NCBI RefSeq assembly: GCF_000284515.1
Contig: NC_017668.1
Coordinates: 2,046,001 to 2,110,000 of the forward strand
From: Halobacillus halophilus DSM 2266
GTDB taxonomy: Bacteria; Bacillota; Bacilli; Bacillales; Halobacillaceae
Direction of reading: 5' to 3'
Length of the DNA stretch: 64,000 nt
This document shows, one piece after another, positions 18,138-29,590 of this stretch. A program made the position numbers and the translations under genes. Numbering within the stretch: the first letter of the stretch is position 1; the number at the start of each line of letters is the position of its first letter. The notes under the pieces are model-generated. The model worked only from the letters and a program-made list of their open reading frames with translations, ran no database searches and was not told the origin of the DNA.

Positions 18138-19841
18138 ATGAAACAAAGCCAAATGCTGATCCCTACATTGAAAGAAAATCCTGCAGATGCCGAAATTATG
18201 AGCCACCAGCTCCTCGTTCGTGCTGGTTACATACGTCAGCTTGCTTCAGGAATCTACAGTTTCTTACCAATTGGACGACGTGTCCTCTCTAAAGTGGAGG
18301 CTATTGTAAGAGAAGAGATGGAGAAGATTGGTGCTCATGAAATGCTGATGCCTGCTCTTGAACCATCAGAGCTCTGGAAAGAAACAGGGCGCTGGACAAC
18401 TTTTGGATCTGAACTTATGAGAATAAATGATCGCCATGGTCGCGAGTTTGCACTAGGAGCAACTCATGAAGAAGTAATCACCAGCATGGTTCGAAATGAA
18501 GTAAAAAGCTATAAACAACTACCATTGAGTGTTTACCAGATTCAAACAAAATTCCGTGATGAAGCTCGTCCTCGATTTGGACTTTTGAGAGGGCGCGAGT
18601 TTCTCATGAAGGATGCTTACTCTTTTAATGAATCCTATGAAAGTCTGGATCAAACGTATGAGCAGATGTTTGAAGCCTATTCGAATGTATTTAGACGATG
18701 CGGACTTAACTTTAGAGCAGTTATTGCAGATTCTGGCGCTATGGGTGGTAAAGATACACATGAATTTATGGTGCTGTCTGAAGTAGGAGAAGATGTAATA
18801 GCTTATTCAGATACCTCACGTTACGCCGCAAACATTGAAATGGCACCTGTGAACCGGACATATACTAAATCTGATGAAACGCCTTTAGAGATGGAAAAAG
18901 TCCATACACCTGATCAGAAAACAATGAGAGATGTAGCAGATTTCCTAGGTCATGAACTTCAAAAAGGGTTAAAGTCCATTTTGTTTAAAGTTGATGAGAA
19001 GTTTGTTATGACCATTACCCGCGGAGATCATGAAGTAAATGATGTAAAACTTAAGAATTTATATGATGCTGAACTTATAGACCTGGCAAGTGAAGCGGAA
19101 GCAAGAGAGGTCGTAGGTGCTGGCTTCGGCTCATTAGGACCTGTTGACGTATCGGAAGATGTTGAAGTTGTGGCTGATTTTGCGGTAGAAGCTCTGGTTA
19201 ACGTTTCCTGTGGGGCCAACGAAGAAGGTTATCATTTCACCAATGTTACTCCTGGCAAAGACTTTCAAGTCAGTCAGTATGCCGACCTTCGTTTTATTGA
19301 AGAAGGAGATCCTTCCCCTGATGGTGAAGGCAAGATTAAGTTTGCTCGCGGGATTGAAGTGGGCCATGTATTTAAGCTGGGAGAGTTTTATTCAGAACGA
19401 ATGAAAGCTACTTTCCTGAACGATCAAGGGAAAGCTACGACCATGATTATGGGCTCGTATGGGATCGGTGTATCCCGTACGCTCGCAGCTATTGTAGAGC
19501 AATATCATGATGAACGCGGAATCACGTGGCCTGCCAATATTGCACCCTATCAAGTACACTTGTTATCATTAAATCCTAAAAAAGAGGATCAGAAGGAATT
19601 AGCTGATGCTCTTTACAACACACTTATTGAAGCAGGAGTGGAAGTTCTGTATGATGATCGTAAAGAGCGAGCGGGCGTCAAGTTTGCGGACAGCGACCTG
19701 TTTGGAGTTCCGCTGCGTATTACGGTAGGAAAGCGTGCTTCTGAAGGTGTTGTAGAAGTAAAAGAACGAATGTCCAGTAATCAATATGATTTGGAACAAG
19801 AAGAAGTCTTGAACTACGTAACCAACTGGTATAAATCCTGA
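18138..19841 (+). CDS. proS: Prolyl-tRNA synthetase (bacterial type, with editing domain)
   Basis: ProS charges tRNA-Pro. This is the bacterial class II form: motif 1 region ([16 protein letters not shown]), motif 2 ([23 protein letters not shown] split over about 135-160), an inserted YbaK-like editing domain at about 230-380, motif 3 ([17 protein letters not shown]) and an anticodon-binding C-terminus. Start ATG 18138 lies seven bases after GAGGTG; a GTG at 18129 is inside that site. Length is 567 residues, normal. proS sits between rseP and polC as in B. subtilis. Confidence 0.97.
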   Translation: MKQSQMLIPTLKENPADAEIMSHQLLVRAGYIRQLASGIYSFLPIGRRVLSKVEAIVREEMEKIGAHEMLMPALEPSELWKETGRWTTFGSELMRINDRHGREFALGATHEEVITSMVRNEVKSYKQLPLSVYQIQTKFRDEARPRFGLLRGREFLMKDAYSFNESYESLDQTYEQMFEAYSNVFRRCGLNFRAVIADSGAMGGKDTHEFMVLSEVGEDVIAYSDTSRYAANIEMAPVNRTYTKSDETPLEMEKVHTPDQKTMRDVADFLGHELQKGLKSILFKVDEKFVMTITRGDHEVNDVKLKNLYDAELIDLASEAEAREVVGAGFGSLGPVDVSEDVEVVADFAVEALVNVSCGANEEGYHFTNVTPGKDFQVSQYADLRFIEEGDPSPDGEGKIKFARGIEVGHVFKLGEFYSERMKATFLNDQGKATTMIMGSYGIGVSRTLAAIVEQYHDERGITWPANIAPYQVHLLSLNPKKEDQKELADALYNTLIEAGVEVLYDDRKERAGVKFADSDLFGVPLRITVGKRASEGVVEVKERMSSNQYDLEQEEVLNYVTNWYKS

Positions 19842-19862
19842 CTTCATAAACAGTTTTTTTTA

Positions 19863-19895
19863 TATACCCTTGCTTAAAGGTGAAGCAGGGGTATA
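19863..19895 (+). other. Hairpin between proS and polC
   Basis: TATACCC(T)TGCTT pairs with AAGCA(G)GGGTATA around a seven-base loop. The T8 run precedes it rather than follows, so it is not a standard terminator on either strand. It may act as a leader structure for polC. Confidence 0.5.
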
Positions 19896-19940
19896 TTCAT
19901 GTAAAGACCTTGCACAGGGGATAATAGGGGAGGAATCACA

Positions 19941-22900
19941 TTGGGTGTGACCAATCAGGATAAAATGCATTATTTACTGGAACAGATCCAGTTTCCACAC
20001 GAACTGATTGAACCTCATTTTAGAGATAGTACGATGGAAAAGCTTACCGTTTACCGGGAAACGAAAGAATGGCATTTTCATTTTAAAATGCCGCAGCCAT
20101 TGCCGCCGGCAGTTTATGAATTATTTACGACGAAACTCCAATCCACTTTCAGAGCTATTGCTGAAGTAAAATGGACCATTGAAACAGATAATAAAGAAAT
20201 GGAAGAAAGCGATACGCTTGAATATTGGAACGGGTTTATCAAAACAATGACCAATTTGTCTCCGGGTTATAAAGATCTCTTGTTGGAACAGCAGCCCGAG
20301 ATAACTGGAAATAAAATAATGTTAACTTGCAGGAATTTGGCAGAAAGCCATGCCGTTAAAAAGAAGTTGGAAGAACCATTACAGAGCTTTTGTGTAAAGT
20401 CCGGACTTCCTCCATATATGGTTTCAACACGTGTGAAAGAAGAACAGGAACAAATTAAAAAATTCCAGGAAGAGCGTCAAAAAGAGGATAAGAAAATTGT
20501 CCAGCAGGCCGTGAAAGATCAAGAAGAGCGTGCCAAAGAAAAAGACGATTCTAAGCCGAAGGGACCTATTGAAATTGGGTACAAAATTCAAGAGGATCCT
20601 GAACCTATGGAAAATATCCAGGAAGAAGAGCGCCGCAAAATTGTCCAAGGATATGTGTTTGAAGCTGAAGTAAAAGAACTGCGGTCGGGCAGGTTTTTAT
20701 TACTTCTTAAAGTTACGGATTACACAGATTCTTTCTCCATAAAAATGTTCTCACGTGGAGATGATCATGCGGAGATGTTTAAGCATGTAAAACAGGGTCT
20801 ATGGATTAAGGCACGGGGAAGTATTCAAACAGATAATTTCACAAGCGAACTCACCATGATGGCTAATGACATTAACGAAATTAAACCGATCCTGCGCAAA
20901 GACGAAGCTCCAGAAGGAGAAAAACGAATTGAGCTTCATTCTCATACTACAATGAGTCAAATGGACGCTCCGGTTTCTCCGGGGAGACTGATCGCTAAGG
21001 CAGCAGAATGGGGCCACGAAGCAATTGCAATCACAGACCATGCTGTTGTTCAGGCTTATCCGGATGCTCATGCGGCCGGTGAAAAAAACGGCATCAAAGT
21101 TATTTATGGTCTTGAAGCCAATCTGGTCGATGATGGTGTTCCGATTGCTTATGAAGAACAGGACCGGGATCTTGAGTCTGATGTTTATGTCGTCTTTGAC
21201 GTAGAAACAACGGGTCTATCAGCTGTTTATGATAAAATCATAGAGCTTGCAGCAGTTAAAGTGAGGGGCGGAGAAATTATTGATCGGTTCGAATCCTTTG
21301 CAAATCCTCACCAGGCTCTGTCTCAAACCACAGTGGATTTAACTGGAATAACGGATGACATGGTCAAAGATGCTCCTGAGATTGAAGAGGTATTAAAAGA
21401 CTTTCATCAATGGATGGAAAACGATATTCTCGTTGCCCATAATGCAAGCTTTGACATGGGATTCCTGAATGCAGGTTTCACAGCGATTGGATATGAGAAA
21501 GCTCAAAATCCGGTTATTGATACGCTTGAACTGGCGAGATTTCTTGTACCAGAGCTTAAGAACCATCGATTAAATACATTGTGTAAAAAGTTCGATATTG
21601 AATTAACCCAACACCACAGGGCTATTTATGATGCAGAAGCTACCGGTTATTTATTGTGGAAGCTCGTTAAACGAGCGATGGAGCGTGGCATTACCAATCA
21701 TAAGAACTTAAATGATTATATGGGTGAAGGAAAAGCTTATCAGCGGTCACGTCCTTCTCATTGCACTCTCCTTGCTACAAACAGTACCGGTCTTAAAAAC
21801 ATTTATAAATTAGTTTCAGAGGCGCATGTGGATTACTTTTATCGTGTGCCAAGGATACCAAGGTCACGCTTAGGTAAACTGAGAGAGGGCATTCTTGTGG
21901 GCTCTGGGTGCGATAAGGGTGAAGTGTTCGAAACGATCATGCAAAAGTCAGAGGAAGAAGCAGAAAAGGTTGCTGATTTTTATGACTATATCGAAATTCA
22001 GCCCCCTGGTAATTACTATCATTTACTCGAGAAAGATCTGGTTCAGAACGAAGCCCAAATCTATGACATTCTGAAAAGACTGGTTGCCATGGGAGAACGG
22101 CTTGGAAAAACAGTGGTTGCCACAGGCAATACCCACTATGTCGAGCCTCATGAAAAACAGTACCGGCAAATTATGATTGCTTCACAAAGCGGAAACCCGC
22201 TTAATCGACAGACTCTGCCTGATGTTCACTTCAAAACCACAAATGAGATGGTGGACGAGCTGTCATTTTTCGGAAACGCCAAGGCTAAAGAGCTCGTAGT
22301 AACGAACACCCGGAAAATCATGTCTCAAATTGGGGAAGTAACTCCTGTGAAAGAAGATCTCTTCACCCCTAATATTGAAGGTGCAGATCAGGAAATTCGC
22401 GAGATGTCTTATAACAAAGCGAAAAGCCTATATGGCGATCCAATTCCGGAGCTTGTTGAAAAAAGACTAGAAAAAGAGCTGGAGAGTATCATTGGTCATG
22501 GTTTCGCTGTCATCTATTTAATCTCCCAGAAGCTAGTAACCAAATCTCTGGAGGATGGATATCTCGTTGGTTCACGTGGTTCTGTAGGGTCTTCCTTTGT
22601 GGCAACGATGACAGATATTACCGAAGTAAACCCTTTACCGCCACATTACGTTTGCCCAGCATGTCAGTTCCATGAATTTTTTACTGATGGATCTGTGGGA
22701 AGTGGATTTGATCTCCCGGAGAAAGATTGTCCAGAGTGTGGTACGGCTTTCCGTAAAGATGGACAGGACATCCCTTTTGAAACATTCCTAGGATTTAAAG
22801 GGGACAAAGTACCGGATATCGATCTGAACTTCTCAGGTGAATATCAGCCTCAAGCCCACAATTATACGAAATATCTATTTGGTGAAGATAATGTGTTTCG

Positions 22901-24233
22901 TGCAGGAACCATAGGGACTATAGCTGAAAAAACTGCTTATGGTTATGTGAAAGGGTATGCGGGCGATCATCAGCTGCAGTATAAAAATGCAGAAATTGAC
23001 CGTTTGGTGCAAGGGTGTACAGGCGTTAAGCGTACCACAGGTCAGCACCCTGGAGGAATTATCGTCGTACCGGATGATATGGAGATTTATGATTTTTCTC
23101 CCATTCAGTTTCCAGCCGATGATACAAAGTCGGAATGGCGGACCACACACTTTGATTTCCACTCGATTCACGATAACCTCCTGAAGCTTGATATACTCGG
23201 GCACGATGATCCCACAGTTATTCGTATGCTTCAGGATCTAAGTGGAATTGATCAGAAGGAAATCCCTGTGGACGATCCAGAAGTGATGAAAATATTCAGT
23301 GGCCCGGAAGCACTTGGGGTTAATGCTGAACAGATTATGTGCAAGACAGGGACGCTTGGTGTACCAGAATTTGGAACAAGATTTGTGCGTCAGATGCTTG
23401 AGGATACGAAGCCTAGTACGTTTGCTGAACTAGTCATTATATCTGGTCTGTCTCATGGTACGGACGTTTGGCTTGGAAACGCTGAACAGCTGATCAATGA
23501 TGGGATTTGTACGCTTCCTGAAGTTATCGGCTGCCGTGATGACATTATGGTATATCTCATGCATAAAGGTCTTGAGCCTTCTCTGGCTTTTAAGATTATG
23601 GAATTTGTTCGTAAGGGGCGGGGGCTGCAGGACGAATGGATTGAAGAAATGAAGAAACATGGAGTACCAGATTGGTACATTGATTCTTGTAAAAAGATCA
23701 AGTACATGTTCCCTAAAGCTCACGCTGCTGCTTACGTACTGATGGCTGTACGTATTGCTTACTTTAAAGTTCATTACCCTATCTATTTTTATGCGGCTTA
23801 TTTTACAGTTAGAGCCAGTGACTTTGAGTTAGATACTATGGTTAAAGGATCAGAAGCCATCCGAAAGCGCATAGAGGAAATTCAGGCTAAAGGGCTGGAT
23901 GCAACACCTAAGGAAAAAAACTTAATGACTGTGTTAGAACTTTCTCTCGAAATGTGTGAAAGAGGATATGGCTTTAAGAATGTGGACCTGTATGAATCAA
24001 GTGCAACTGACTTTATTGTGGAAGACAACCAATTGATTCCGCCGTTTAATGCGGTCGATGGATTGGGCACGAATGCGGCTATTAATATTGTTAAAGCGAG
24101 GAAAGAAGGAGAATTCCTATCTAAACAGGATTTAAGAGAAAGAAGCCGAATTTCAAAAACTGTCCTTGAATATTTGGACAACTTCGGTTGTTTGGAAGGA
24201 ATGCCGGACGAGAACCAGCTCTCCCTCTTTTAA
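19941..24233 (+). CDS. polC: DNA polymerase III alpha subunit PolC
   Basis: PolC is the replicative polymerase of low-GC Firmicutes, with built-in proofreading. Domains in order over 1430 residues: N-terminal domains, OB fold, PHP domain ([13 protein letters not shown], about residue 330) that wraps around the DEDDh exonuclease ([11 protein letters not shown], about 420), zinc-binding Cys pairs CPAC and CPEC (about 905-935), palm with [15 protein letters not shown] (about 955), fingers and duplex-binding C-terminus. TTG start at 19941 follows GGGGAGG by seven bases. B. subtilis PolC has 1437 residues. Confidence 0.97.
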   Translation: MGVTNQDKMHYLLEQIQFPHELIEPHFRDSTMEKLTVYRETKEWHFHFKMPQPLPPAVYELFTTKLQSTFRAIAEVKWTIETDNKEMEESDTLEYWNGFIKTMTNLSPGYKDLLLEQQPEITGNKIMLTCRNLAESHAVKKKLEEPLQSFCVKSGLPPYMVSTRVKEEQEQIKKFQEERQKEDKKIVQQAVKDQEERAKEKDDSKPKGPIEIGYKIQEDPEPMENIQEEERRKIVQGYVFEAEVKELRSGRFLLLLKVTDYTDSFSIKMFSRGDDHAEMFKHVKQGLWIKARGSIQTDNFTSELTMMANDINEIKPILRKDEAPEGEKRIELHSHTTMSQMDAPVSPGRLIAKAAEWGHEAIAITDHAVVQAYPDAHAAGEKNGIKVIYGLEANLVDDGVPIAYEEQDRDLESDVYVVFDVETTGLSAVYDKIIELAAVKVRGGEIIDRFESFANPHQALSQTTVDLTGITDDMVKDAPEIEEVLKDFHQWMENDILVAHNASFDMGFLNAGFTAIGYEKAQNPVIDTLELARFLVPELKNHRLNTLCKKFDIELTQHHRAIYDAEATGYLLWKLVKRAMERGITNHKNLNDYMGEGKAYQRSRPSHCTLLATNSTGLKNIYKLVSEAHVDYFYRVPRIPRSRLGKLREGILVGSGCDKGEVFETIMQKSEEEAEKVADFYDYIEIQPPGNYYHLLEKDLVQNEAQIYDILKRLVAMGERLGKTVVATGNTHYVEPHEKQYRQIMIASQSGNPLNRQTLPDVHFKTTNEMVDELSFFGNAKAKELVVTNTRKIMSQIGEVTPVKEDLFTPNIEGADQEIREMSYNKAKSLYGDPIPELVEKRLEKELESIIGHGFAVIYLISQKLVTKSLEDGYLVGSRGSVGSSFVATMTDITEVNPLPPHYVCPACQFHEFFTDGSVGSGFDLPEKDCPECGTAFRKDGQDIPFETFLGFKGDKVPDIDLNFSGEYQPQAHNYTKYLFGEDNVFRAGTIGTIAEKTAYGYVKGYAGDHQLQYKNAEIDRLVQGCTGVKRTTGQHPGGIIVVPDDMEIYDFSPIQFPADDTKSEWRTTHFDFHSIHDNLLKLDILGHDDPTVIRMLQDLSGIDQKEIPVDDPEVMKIFSGPEALGVNAEQIMCKTGTLGVPEFGTRFVRQMLEDTKPSTFAELVIISGLSHGTDVWLGNAEQLINDGICTLPEVIGCRDDIMVYLMHKGLEPSLAFKIMEFVRKGRGLQDEWIEEMKKHGVPDWYIDSCKKIKYMFPKAHAAAYVLMAVRIAYFKVHYPIYFYAAYFTVRASDFELDTMVKGSEAIRKRIEEIQAKGLDATPKEKNLMTVLELSLEMCERGYGFKNVDLYESSATDFIVEDNQLIPPFNAVDGLGTNAAINIVKARKEGEFLSKQDLRERSRISKTVLEYLDNFGCLEGMPDENQLSLF

Positions 24234-24287
24234 GTGAAAGCAAAGGAAATGTGTACACCTCTTAAGAGTGGTGTCATTCTTCCTCTA

Positions 24288-24316
24288 TTGCATATTTTAA
24301 GCATCTATGGTATATT
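24288..24316 (+). promoter_or_regulatory. Sigma-A promoter for the rimP-nusA-infB operon
   Basis: TTGCAT (24288-24293), a 17-base spacer and TATATT (24311-24316) with extended -10 TG at 24308-24309. The TATGGTATATTT core is the same as in the rpsB promoter. Confidence 0.75.
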
Positions 24317-24352
24317 TTTTTATGGTGAGAAGAGCGATATGAACGACCAGAA

Positions 24353-24375
24353 GAGTGGGGCAACCCACTCTTTCG
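24353..24375 (+). terminator. Leader hairpin/attenuator upstream of rimP
   Basis: AGAGTGGG, GCAA, CCCACTCT form an 8-bp GC-rich stem closed by a GNRA tetraloop, followed by TTCG. The short T-tract makes it a weak terminator or an attenuator in the leader. Confidence 0.6.
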
Positions 24376-24439
24376 TCATATTTAACGCTGATGACTGTCA
24401 AGAAACCGGAACCATTAGAGGCTTCAAGCCCGTTTGACT

Positions 24440-24469
24440 CGACCGCTATGATTTAATTCATAGCGGTTT
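24440..24469 (+). terminator. Second leader hairpin upstream of rimP
   Basis: CCGCTATG pairs with CATAGCGG around an eight-base AT-rich loop, followed by TTTCTCG. It stands about 110 bases before rimP and may attenuate the operon. Confidence 0.6.
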
Positions 24470-24580
24470 CTCGTGGACCTTCTTTAGTCTTCACCGCTTA
24501 TGCAGAATTGAAATGAAATCAATGATTGAATGCCATACTAAATTAAAATGTATGAAAGTGTTTTTAAAGGAGGGAAGATC

Positions 24581-25057
24581 ATGAGTCATCATCATGTAAC
24601 ATCCGTTACAGAAAAGCTCGTGCAGCCAATTTTGGAAGATATGAACCTGGAGTTGGTAGAGGTCGAGTATAAACAGGAAGGGAAGAACTGGTACCTTCGT
24701 GTCTTTATCGATAAACCTGAAGGCGTAGATATTGAAGAGTGTGGTCAAGTTTCTGAAAAACTGAGTGAAAAACTTGATGAAGAAGACCCTATTGAGTTTC
24801 CATACTTTTTAGAAGTAGCCTCACCCGGAGCTGAGAGACCTTTAAAAACTCAAGAAGATTTTAAAAAGTATGTAGGCGAACATGTATATATGAAATTATA
24901 CGAACCCATTGATCAAGAAAAAGAGTTCGAAGGAACGCTCGTTTCTTTTGAGAATGAAACAGCAATAGTAGAAATTCGAATAAAAACAAAAAAGAAGCAG
25001 CTGGAAGTACCATTCAGTAAAATTGCTAAGTCGAATCTGGCTGTCACGTTTAACTAA
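24581..25057 (+). CDS. rimP: Ribosome maturation factor RimP
   Basis: RimP assists 30S subunit maturation. The 158-residue protein has an N-terminal alpha/beta domain and an SH3-like C-terminal domain, with LELVEVEYKQEGKNWYLRVF and FLEVASPGAERPLKT as family signatures. Start ATG 24581 follows AAAGGAGG; the frame is open further upstream from 24548 without a ribosome site. It is the first gene of the nusA-infB operon, the usual bacterial order. Confidence 0.96.
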   Translation: MSHHHVTSVTEKLVQPILEDMNLELVEVEYKQEGKNWYLRVFIDKPEGVDIEECGQVSEKLSEKLDEEDPIEFPYFLEVASPGAERPLKTQEDFKKYVGEHVYMKLYEPIDQEKEFEGTLVSFENETAIVEIRIKTKKKQLEVPFSKIAKSNLAVTFN

Positions 25058-25071
25058 GGGGGAGAAAACTG

Positions 25072-26178
25072 TTGAGTAGTGAACTATTTGATGCCATGAA
25101 TTATCTAGAAAAGGAAAAAGGCATCGACAAAGGTTTGTTGTTGGAAGCACTTGAAGCTGCGTTAATTTCTGCCTATAAAAAGAACTTTAATTCAGCCACT
25201 AATGTTCGGGTAGATATTAATGAAGATGAAGGCAGCATGAAAGTGTTTGCCAGAAAAACAATTGTGGATGAAGTAATGGATCCCCAGCAGGAAATTGCTT
25301 TAGAAAGCGCGAAAGAAATTGATCCTAACTATGAAGAAGAAGATGTCATTGAAGTCGAAGTTACACCAATGGACTTCGGGCGTATTGCAGCTCAGGCAGC
25401 GAAACAAGTAGTAACTCAGCGTGTCCGCGAAGCTGAGCGCGGCATTATATACGGTGAGTATGTGGATCGTGAGGAAGATGTCATGACAGGCATTATTCAG
25501 CGGAAAGATCCGCGTTTCGTGTACGTTAACCTTGGAAAAATTGAAGCTAGACTGCCTGAAGGGGAACAAATGCCAACGGAAACTTATGACGTTCATGATC
25601 GTTTAAAAGTATTTGTTACGAAGGTGGAAAATAGTAACAAGGGCCCTCACATCTATGTCTCCCGCACACATCCTGGACTTTTGAAGCGATTATTTGAAAT
25701 GGAAGTTCCTGAAATTTATGATGGCACCGTAGAAGTTCGATCTGTGGCACGTGAAGCTGGGGACCGCTCAAAAATCTCTGTTTACGCTGAAGACCAGGAA
25801 ATTGATCCCGTCGGTTCTTGTGTGGGTCAGCGAGGACAGCGTGTACAGGCTATCGTTAATGAATTAAAGGGTGAGAAAATTGACATTGTCCAGTGGTCGG
25901 AAGATCCGATTGAATATGTTTCTAACGCCCTGAGTCCTTCCAAAGTTGTGGAAGTTCTTGTTGATGAAGAAGAAAAAGCTACAACGGTTATCGTTCCTGA
26001 TTATCAACTATCACTTGCAATAGGTAAACGCGGGCAGAATGCACGCCTGGCAGCGAAGTTAACTGGCTGGAAGATTGACATTAAGAGTGAAAGTGAAGCA
26101 CGTGATCAGGGTCTGCTTGATGAAAGTGAACAAACTGATGTTGACGAAGAAATAGAAGATGAATTGTTTGATGAGTAA
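25072..26178 (+). CDS. nusA: Transcription termination/antitermination factor NusA
   Basis: NusA binds RNA polymerase and modulates pausing, termination and antitermination. Domains over 368 residues: N-terminal RNAP-binding domain (1-125), S1 (about 130-205), KH1 and KH2 ([17 protein letters not shown] and [18 protein letters not shown]). The C-terminal acidic repeats of Gram-negative NusA are absent, as normal for Bacilli; only an acidic tail remains. TTG start at 25072 after GGGGGAG is the only frame start matching the family N-terminus. Confidence 0.96.
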   Translation: MSSELFDAMNYLEKEKGIDKGLLLEALEAALISAYKKNFNSATNVRVDINEDEGSMKVFARKTIVDEVMDPQQEIALESAKEIDPNYEEEDVIEVEVTPMDFGRIAAQAAKQVVTQRVREAERGIIYGEYVDREEDVMTGIIQRKDPRFVYVNLGKIEARLPEGEQMPTETYDVHDRLKVFVTKVENSNKGPHIYVSRTHPGLLKRLFEMEVPEIYDGTVEVRSVAREAGDRSKISVYAEDQEIDPVGSCVGQRGQRVQAIVNELKGEKIDIVQWSEDPIEYVSNALSPSKVVEVLVDEEEKATTVIVPDYQLSLAIGKRGQNARLAAKLTGWKIDIKSESEARDQGLLDESEQTDVDEEIEDELFDE

Positions 26179-26190
26179 GGAGGGGTACTT

Positions 26191-26466
26191 ATGGCCCGTT
26201 CTAAAAAACAACCACTCAGAAAGTGTATAGTTACTCAGGAAATGTACCCAAAGAAACAGTTGATCAGGGTCGTCCGAAATAAAGAAGGAGAAGTCTTCGT
26301 AGATGAATCCGGTAAAAAAAACGGACGAGGAGCTTACCTCTCAAGAGACCTTGAGGTTATAGAAAAAGCAGAAAAACACCAGGTGTTAAATCGCCATTTG
26401 AATACATCCGTAGACACAGCCGTTTATGAAGAACTAAAAGCAACAATTAAGGCAGACGAAAAATGA
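26191..26466 (+). CDS. rnpM: RNase P modulator RnpM (YlxR)
   Basis: YlxR is a small RNA-binding protein in the nusA operon, recently described as a modulator of RNase P. The 91-residue product shows the family pattern RKCIVTQEMYPKKQLIRVVR and GRGAYLSRDLEVIEKA. The usual Cys pair is reduced to one Cys here (RKC...T). AAGGAGGGG precedes ATG 26191; the stop overlaps ylxQ. Identification is firm; the function is taken from the family. Confidence 0.9.
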   Translation: MARSKKQPLRKCIVTQEMYPKKQLIRVVRNKEGEVFVDESGKKNGRGAYLSRDLEVIEKAEKHQVLNRHLNTSVDTAVYEELKATIKADEK

Positions 26467-26777
26467 ACAAACGTTATTTGAATTTATTAGGTTTAGCTTT
26501 CGGAGCCGGAAAGTGTACACTTGGAGAAGAAGCGATCGTTCGGGATATCCAGAAAAACAGAGCAAAAATCGTTCTTATCGCTTCTGACACAGGAAAACAA
26601 ACAAAAAAAAAGCTGACAGATAAATGCAGCTTTTATGATATACCTTGCTATATGGTTGATGATCGGGAAACACTATCACAAGCCATCGGAAAGGCAGGGA
26701 GAGTCGCGATCGCAGTTCTTGACCAAGGATTTGCGAAAAAGTTGCAATCGCTACTCGATGAATCTATTCGGGGGTGA
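26463..26777 (+). CDS. ylxQ: L7Ae-family kink-turn RNA-binding protein YlxQ
   Basis: YlxQ belongs to the L7Ae/L30e fold and its relatives bind kink-turn RNA. The 104-residue protein has [20 protein letters not shown] at the start and [16 protein letters not shown] as the RNA-contact segment. It overlaps rnpM by four bases and ends within the infB ribosome site. The cellular RNA target in Bacilli is not settled. Confidence 0.9.
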   Translation: MNKRYLNLLGLAFGAGKCTLGEEAIVRDIQKNRAKIVLIASDTGKQTKKKLTDKCSFYDIPCYMVDDRETLSQAIGKAGRVAIAVLDQGFAKKLQSLLDESIRG

Positions 26778-26785
26778 AGATATAT

Positions 26786-28867
26786 ATGACTAAAATGCGC
26801 GTATATGAATATGCCAAGAAAAATGAATTAGCAAGCAAACAAGTAATTGAGCAATTGAAAAAGATGAATGTTGAAGTTTCCAACCACATGTCAACTGTAG
26901 AGGATGATGTGGCTAAACAATTGGACCAGGCTTTTGGCAAGAACAAGCCAAATACTGAAGCCAAGAACACGGATGGCCAGAAGAATAATAAACCATCCAA
27001 TAAGCAGCAAAAACCAAATCAGAAAAACCAGAAAAACAATAAGAATAAAAACCAGAAAAATCAAAAGTCTTCCAACCAGCAGCAGACTCCGCAGAAAAAG
27101 CAGAAGAAACAAACACCAGAAAAAATTACATTTTCTGAGAGCTTAACCGTAGGAGAGCTGGCTGAAAAGCTAAACAAGGATTCTTCTGAAATTATCAAAA
27201 AATTAATGTTTCTCGGTGTAATGGCTACTAAAAATCAGGAGCTTGAGCCTGATTCCATTGAATTGATCTGTGATGAATTTAATGTGGAAGTCGAAGAAGA
27301 AGTGATCGTTGACGAAACGGATATTGAAAACATGACATTTGACGACAACCCTGAAGACCTGAAAGAACGTCCGGCTGTCGTAACCATTATGGGTCACGTA
27401 GACCATGGTAAAACTACATTGCTCGATCAAATTCGTCATACGAAAGTAACTGAAGGAGAAGCTGGCGGAATTACACAGCATATCGGTGCTTATCAAATCG
27501 AACACGATGAGAAACAAATTACTTTCCTTGATACACCAGGTCACGCTGCCTTTACCAGCATGCGTTCCCGCGGTGCACAGGTTACGGATATCGCGATATT
27601 AGTAGTAGCAGCGGATGACGGTGTAATGCCACAGACGAAGGAAGCCATCAGCCATGCAAAAGCGGCTGGAGTTCCTATTATCGTTGCCGTTAACAAGATG
27701 GATAAAGAAGGGGCAAACCCTGACCGCGTCATGCAGGAATTAATGGAATATGGATTAATTGCTGAAGACTATGGCGGAGAAACCATTTTTGTGAAAATGT
27801 CAGCTGTTCAAGGAGAAGGAATCGACGAGTTAGTTGAAATGATTGTCCTCGTTTCTGAAATGGAAGAGTTGAAAGCCAATCCTGACCGTCTTGCGTATGG
27901 AACGGTTATTGAAGCAGAACTAGACAAAGGTCGTGGCCCTGTTGCAACCCTTCTCGTACAAAATGGAACGCTTAATGTAAGTGACTCCGTAGTTGTAGGA
28001 AATACGTTCGGACGTGTACGTGCCATGGTTAATGATATCGGACGCCGTGTGAAAGTGGCAGGCCCGTCAACTCCTGTAGAAATAACTGGCTTAAATAATG
28101 TACCTCAAGCAGGCGACCGCTTCCTCGTATTTGAAGATGAGAAGAAAGCACGCTCCATCGGCGAAGCACGCGCTCAGAAGGCTCTTGAACAAAATCGGAG
28201 CTCTACTGCTAAAGTCAGCCTGGACGATTTGTTTGAACAAATCAAACAAGGAGATATTAAAGATATTAACCTGATTGTTAAAGGTGATGTTCAAGGTTCC
28301 GTAGAAGCTCTTGCAGGTTCTCTTGAGAAAATTGATGTTGAAGGCGTTAAAGTTAAAATCATCCATACTGGGGTGGGCGCTATAACAGAATCGGACGTTG
28401 CTCTGGCCGCTGCTTCTAATGGTATCATTATCGGATTTAATGTTCGTCCAGATGGAAATGCCCGAAAAGCTGCTGAATCCGAAGATGTACAGATTCGTCT
28501 TCACAACATTATTTATAAAGTAATGGAAGAGATTGAAGCAGCCATGAAAGGAATGCTTGATCCTGAATATGAAGAAAAGATCATAGGTCAAGTTGAAGTT
28601 CGTGAAATCTTCAAAGTTTCCAAGGTGGGCACAATAGCCGGTTCTTATGTAACCGATGGAAAGATATCCCGTAACTCCGGAGTACGTATTATCCGCGATG
28701 GAGTCGTTATATTCGAAGGGGAAATCGATGCTCTTAAACGTTACAAAGATGATACGAAGGAAGTCCAGCAAGGATACGAGTGTGGAATTACGATTAAGAA
28801 CTTTAACGATATTAAAGTCGGAGATATTATTGAGCCATATGAAATGCAGGAAATCGAACGCACATGA
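26786..28867 (+). CDS. infB: Translation initiation factor IF-2
   Basis: IF-2 is the GTPase that places initiator tRNA on the ribosome. The 693-residue product has an N-terminal IF2_N domain ([16 protein letters not shown]), a low-complexity Lys/Asn/Gln linker (about 55-115), a second IF2_N domain, the G domain (GHVDHGKTT near residue 203, [13 protein letters not shown]) and domains II-IV. Start ATG 26786 follows GGGGGTGA by eight bases; a GTG at 26774 lies on that site. The linker differs from the B. subtilis one, but the linker varies within the family. Confidence 0.97.
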   Translation: MTKMRVYEYAKKNELASKQVIEQLKKMNVEVSNHMSTVEDDVAKQLDQAFGKNKPNTEAKNTDGQKNNKPSNKQQKPNQKNQKNNKNKNQKNQKSSNQQQTPQKKQKKQTPEKITFSESLTVGELAEKLNKDSSEIIKKLMFLGVMATKNQELEPDSIELICDEFNVEVEEEVIVDETDIENMTFDDNPEDLKERPAVVTIMGHVDHGKTTLLDQIRHTKVTEGEAGGITQHIGAYQIEHDEKQITFLDTPGHAAFTSMRSRGAQVTDIAILVVAADDGVMPQTKEAISHAKAAGVPIIVAVNKMDKEGANPDRVMQELMEYGLIAEDYGGETIFVKMSAVQGEGIDELVEMIVLVSEMEELKANPDRLAYGTVIEAELDKGRGPVATLLVQNGTLNVSDSVVVGNTFGRVRAMVNDIGRRVKVAGPSTPVEITGLNNVPQAGDRFLVFEDEKKARSIGEARAQKALEQNRSSTAKVSLDDLFEQIKQGDIKDINLIVKGDVQGSVEALAGSLEKIDVEGVKVKIIHTGVGAITESDVALAAASNGIIIGFNVRPDGNARKAAESEDVQIRLHNIIYKVMEEIEAAMKGMLDPEYEEKIIGQVEVREIFKVSKVGTIAGSYVTDGKISRNSGVRIIRDGVVIFEGEIDALKRYKDDTKEVQQGYECGITIKNFNDIKVGDIIEPYEMQEIERT

Positions 28868-29142
28868 TTTTGAGTGCTGAGATCGAGTGCATCATTTATG
28901 ATGCTCAGTCGCTGAAGGAAAAAAGGTCGGTCCTCAAGCGTGTGAAAACAAGGATTCAAAACGAATTCAATGTAGCTGTAAGTGAACTTGATTATCAAGA
29001 TCTCTGGCAGCGCACATGTATCGGTTTAGTTACGATAGCCAGTGATAAGGTTATAGCCGAACAAACCATTCAAAGGACCCTGTCCTTCATCGATTCTTTT
29101 CCAGAATTGGAAAGAACGGAAACCGTTCTGGAATGGCTATAA
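28864..29142 (+). CDS. ylxP: DUF503 family protein YlxP
   Basis: YlxP is a small conserved protein of the infB-rbfA region whose function is not firmly known; a role with ribosomes is suspected from context. The 92-residue protein shows the family motif [20 protein letters not shown] followed by [18 protein letters not shown] overlaps the infB stop (ATGA). Nothing unusual seen. Confidence 0.92.
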   Translation: MILSAEIECIIYDAQSLKEKRSVLKRVKTRIQNEFNVAVSELDYQDLWQRTCIGLVTIASDKVIAEQTIQRTLSFIDSFPELERTETVLEWL

Positions 29143-29169
29143 CGTTCGTTCAGAAGAGGTGAAGAAGTT

Positions 29170-29520
29170 ATGAATGATTTACGTGCTAATCGTGTCGGAG
29201 AACAAATGAAAAAAGAATTGAGCGATATTATCGGTAAAAAAATCAAGGACCCGCGTGTGGGCTTTGTTACCGTGACAGAAGTGAAAGTCACTGGCGATTT
29301 GCAGCAAGCTAAAATTTTCATCTCTGTATTAGGAGATGAAAAACAAAAACATGATACCCTCGTTGGTTTAGCCAAAGCTAAAGGGTTTATACGCTCTGAG
29401 ATCGGTCAGCGTATTCGTCTTCGTAAGACTCCGGAAATTATGTTTGAGTTTGACGAGGCGATTGAACGAGGGAATCGTATTGAAACGATTCTTCGCGATT
29501 TGAATGACACAGATAGCTAA
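29170..29520 (+). CDS. rbfA: Ribosome-binding factor A
   Basis: RbfA binds the 30S subunit during late 16S rRNA maturation and aids cold adaptation. The 116-residue protein has a type II KH-like fold with [34 protein letters not shown] and [24 protein letters not shown] precedes the start. A hairpin with an 11-bp stem follows and separates it from truB. Confidence 0.96.
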   Translation: MNDLRANRVGEQMKKELSDIIGKKIKDPRVGFVTVTEVKVTGDLQQAKIFISVLGDEKQKHDTLVGLAKAKGFIRSEIGQRIRLRKTPEIMFEFDEAIERGNRIETILRDLNDTDS

Positions 29521-29529
29521 AATTTTGAC

Positions 29530-29556
29530 GAATCCGTGCTCTTGCAGCACGGATTC
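29530..29556 (+). other. Strong hairpin between rbfA and truB
   Basis: GAATCCGTGCT, a five-base loop and AGCACGGATTC form a perfect 11-bp stem ten bases after the rbfA stop. It is followed by TATGTGTAT rather than a T-run, so it may be a processing or stabilising element or a weak attenuator. Confidence 0.6.
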
Positions 29557-29590
29557 TATGTGTATAAAAAACTTACTCTGAGGTGGTTTC

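Larger units (their letters stand above)
24234..24580 (+). other. Long leader region of the rimP operon
   Basis: This 347-base stretch has no credible gene; an open frame at 24234-24437 has no ribosome site and no family features. It holds a promoter (24288-24316) and two strong hairpins (24353-24375 and 24440-24469), so the transcript begins with a structured leader of about 250 bases. Confidence 0.6.

Noticed and set aside
22875-23204. Minus-strand open frame inside polC
   Set aside because: Antisense to conserved polymerase motifs and without its own start signals.
24234-24437. Open frame of 67 codons after polC
   Set aside because: It begins with GTG directly at the polC stop without a ribosome site, spans the promoter and a hairpin, and shows no domain-like pattern.
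27000-27120. Repetitive Lys/Asn/Gln stretch in infB as a possible tandem repeat or insertion
   Set aside because: Low-complexity linkers of this kind are normal between the IF-2 N-terminal domains; no exact tandem unit.
28091-28771. Long minus-strand open frame of 226 codons within infB
   Set aside because: Shadow of the infB coding strand; Phe/Ile/Asn-rich with no ribosome site or domain pattern.
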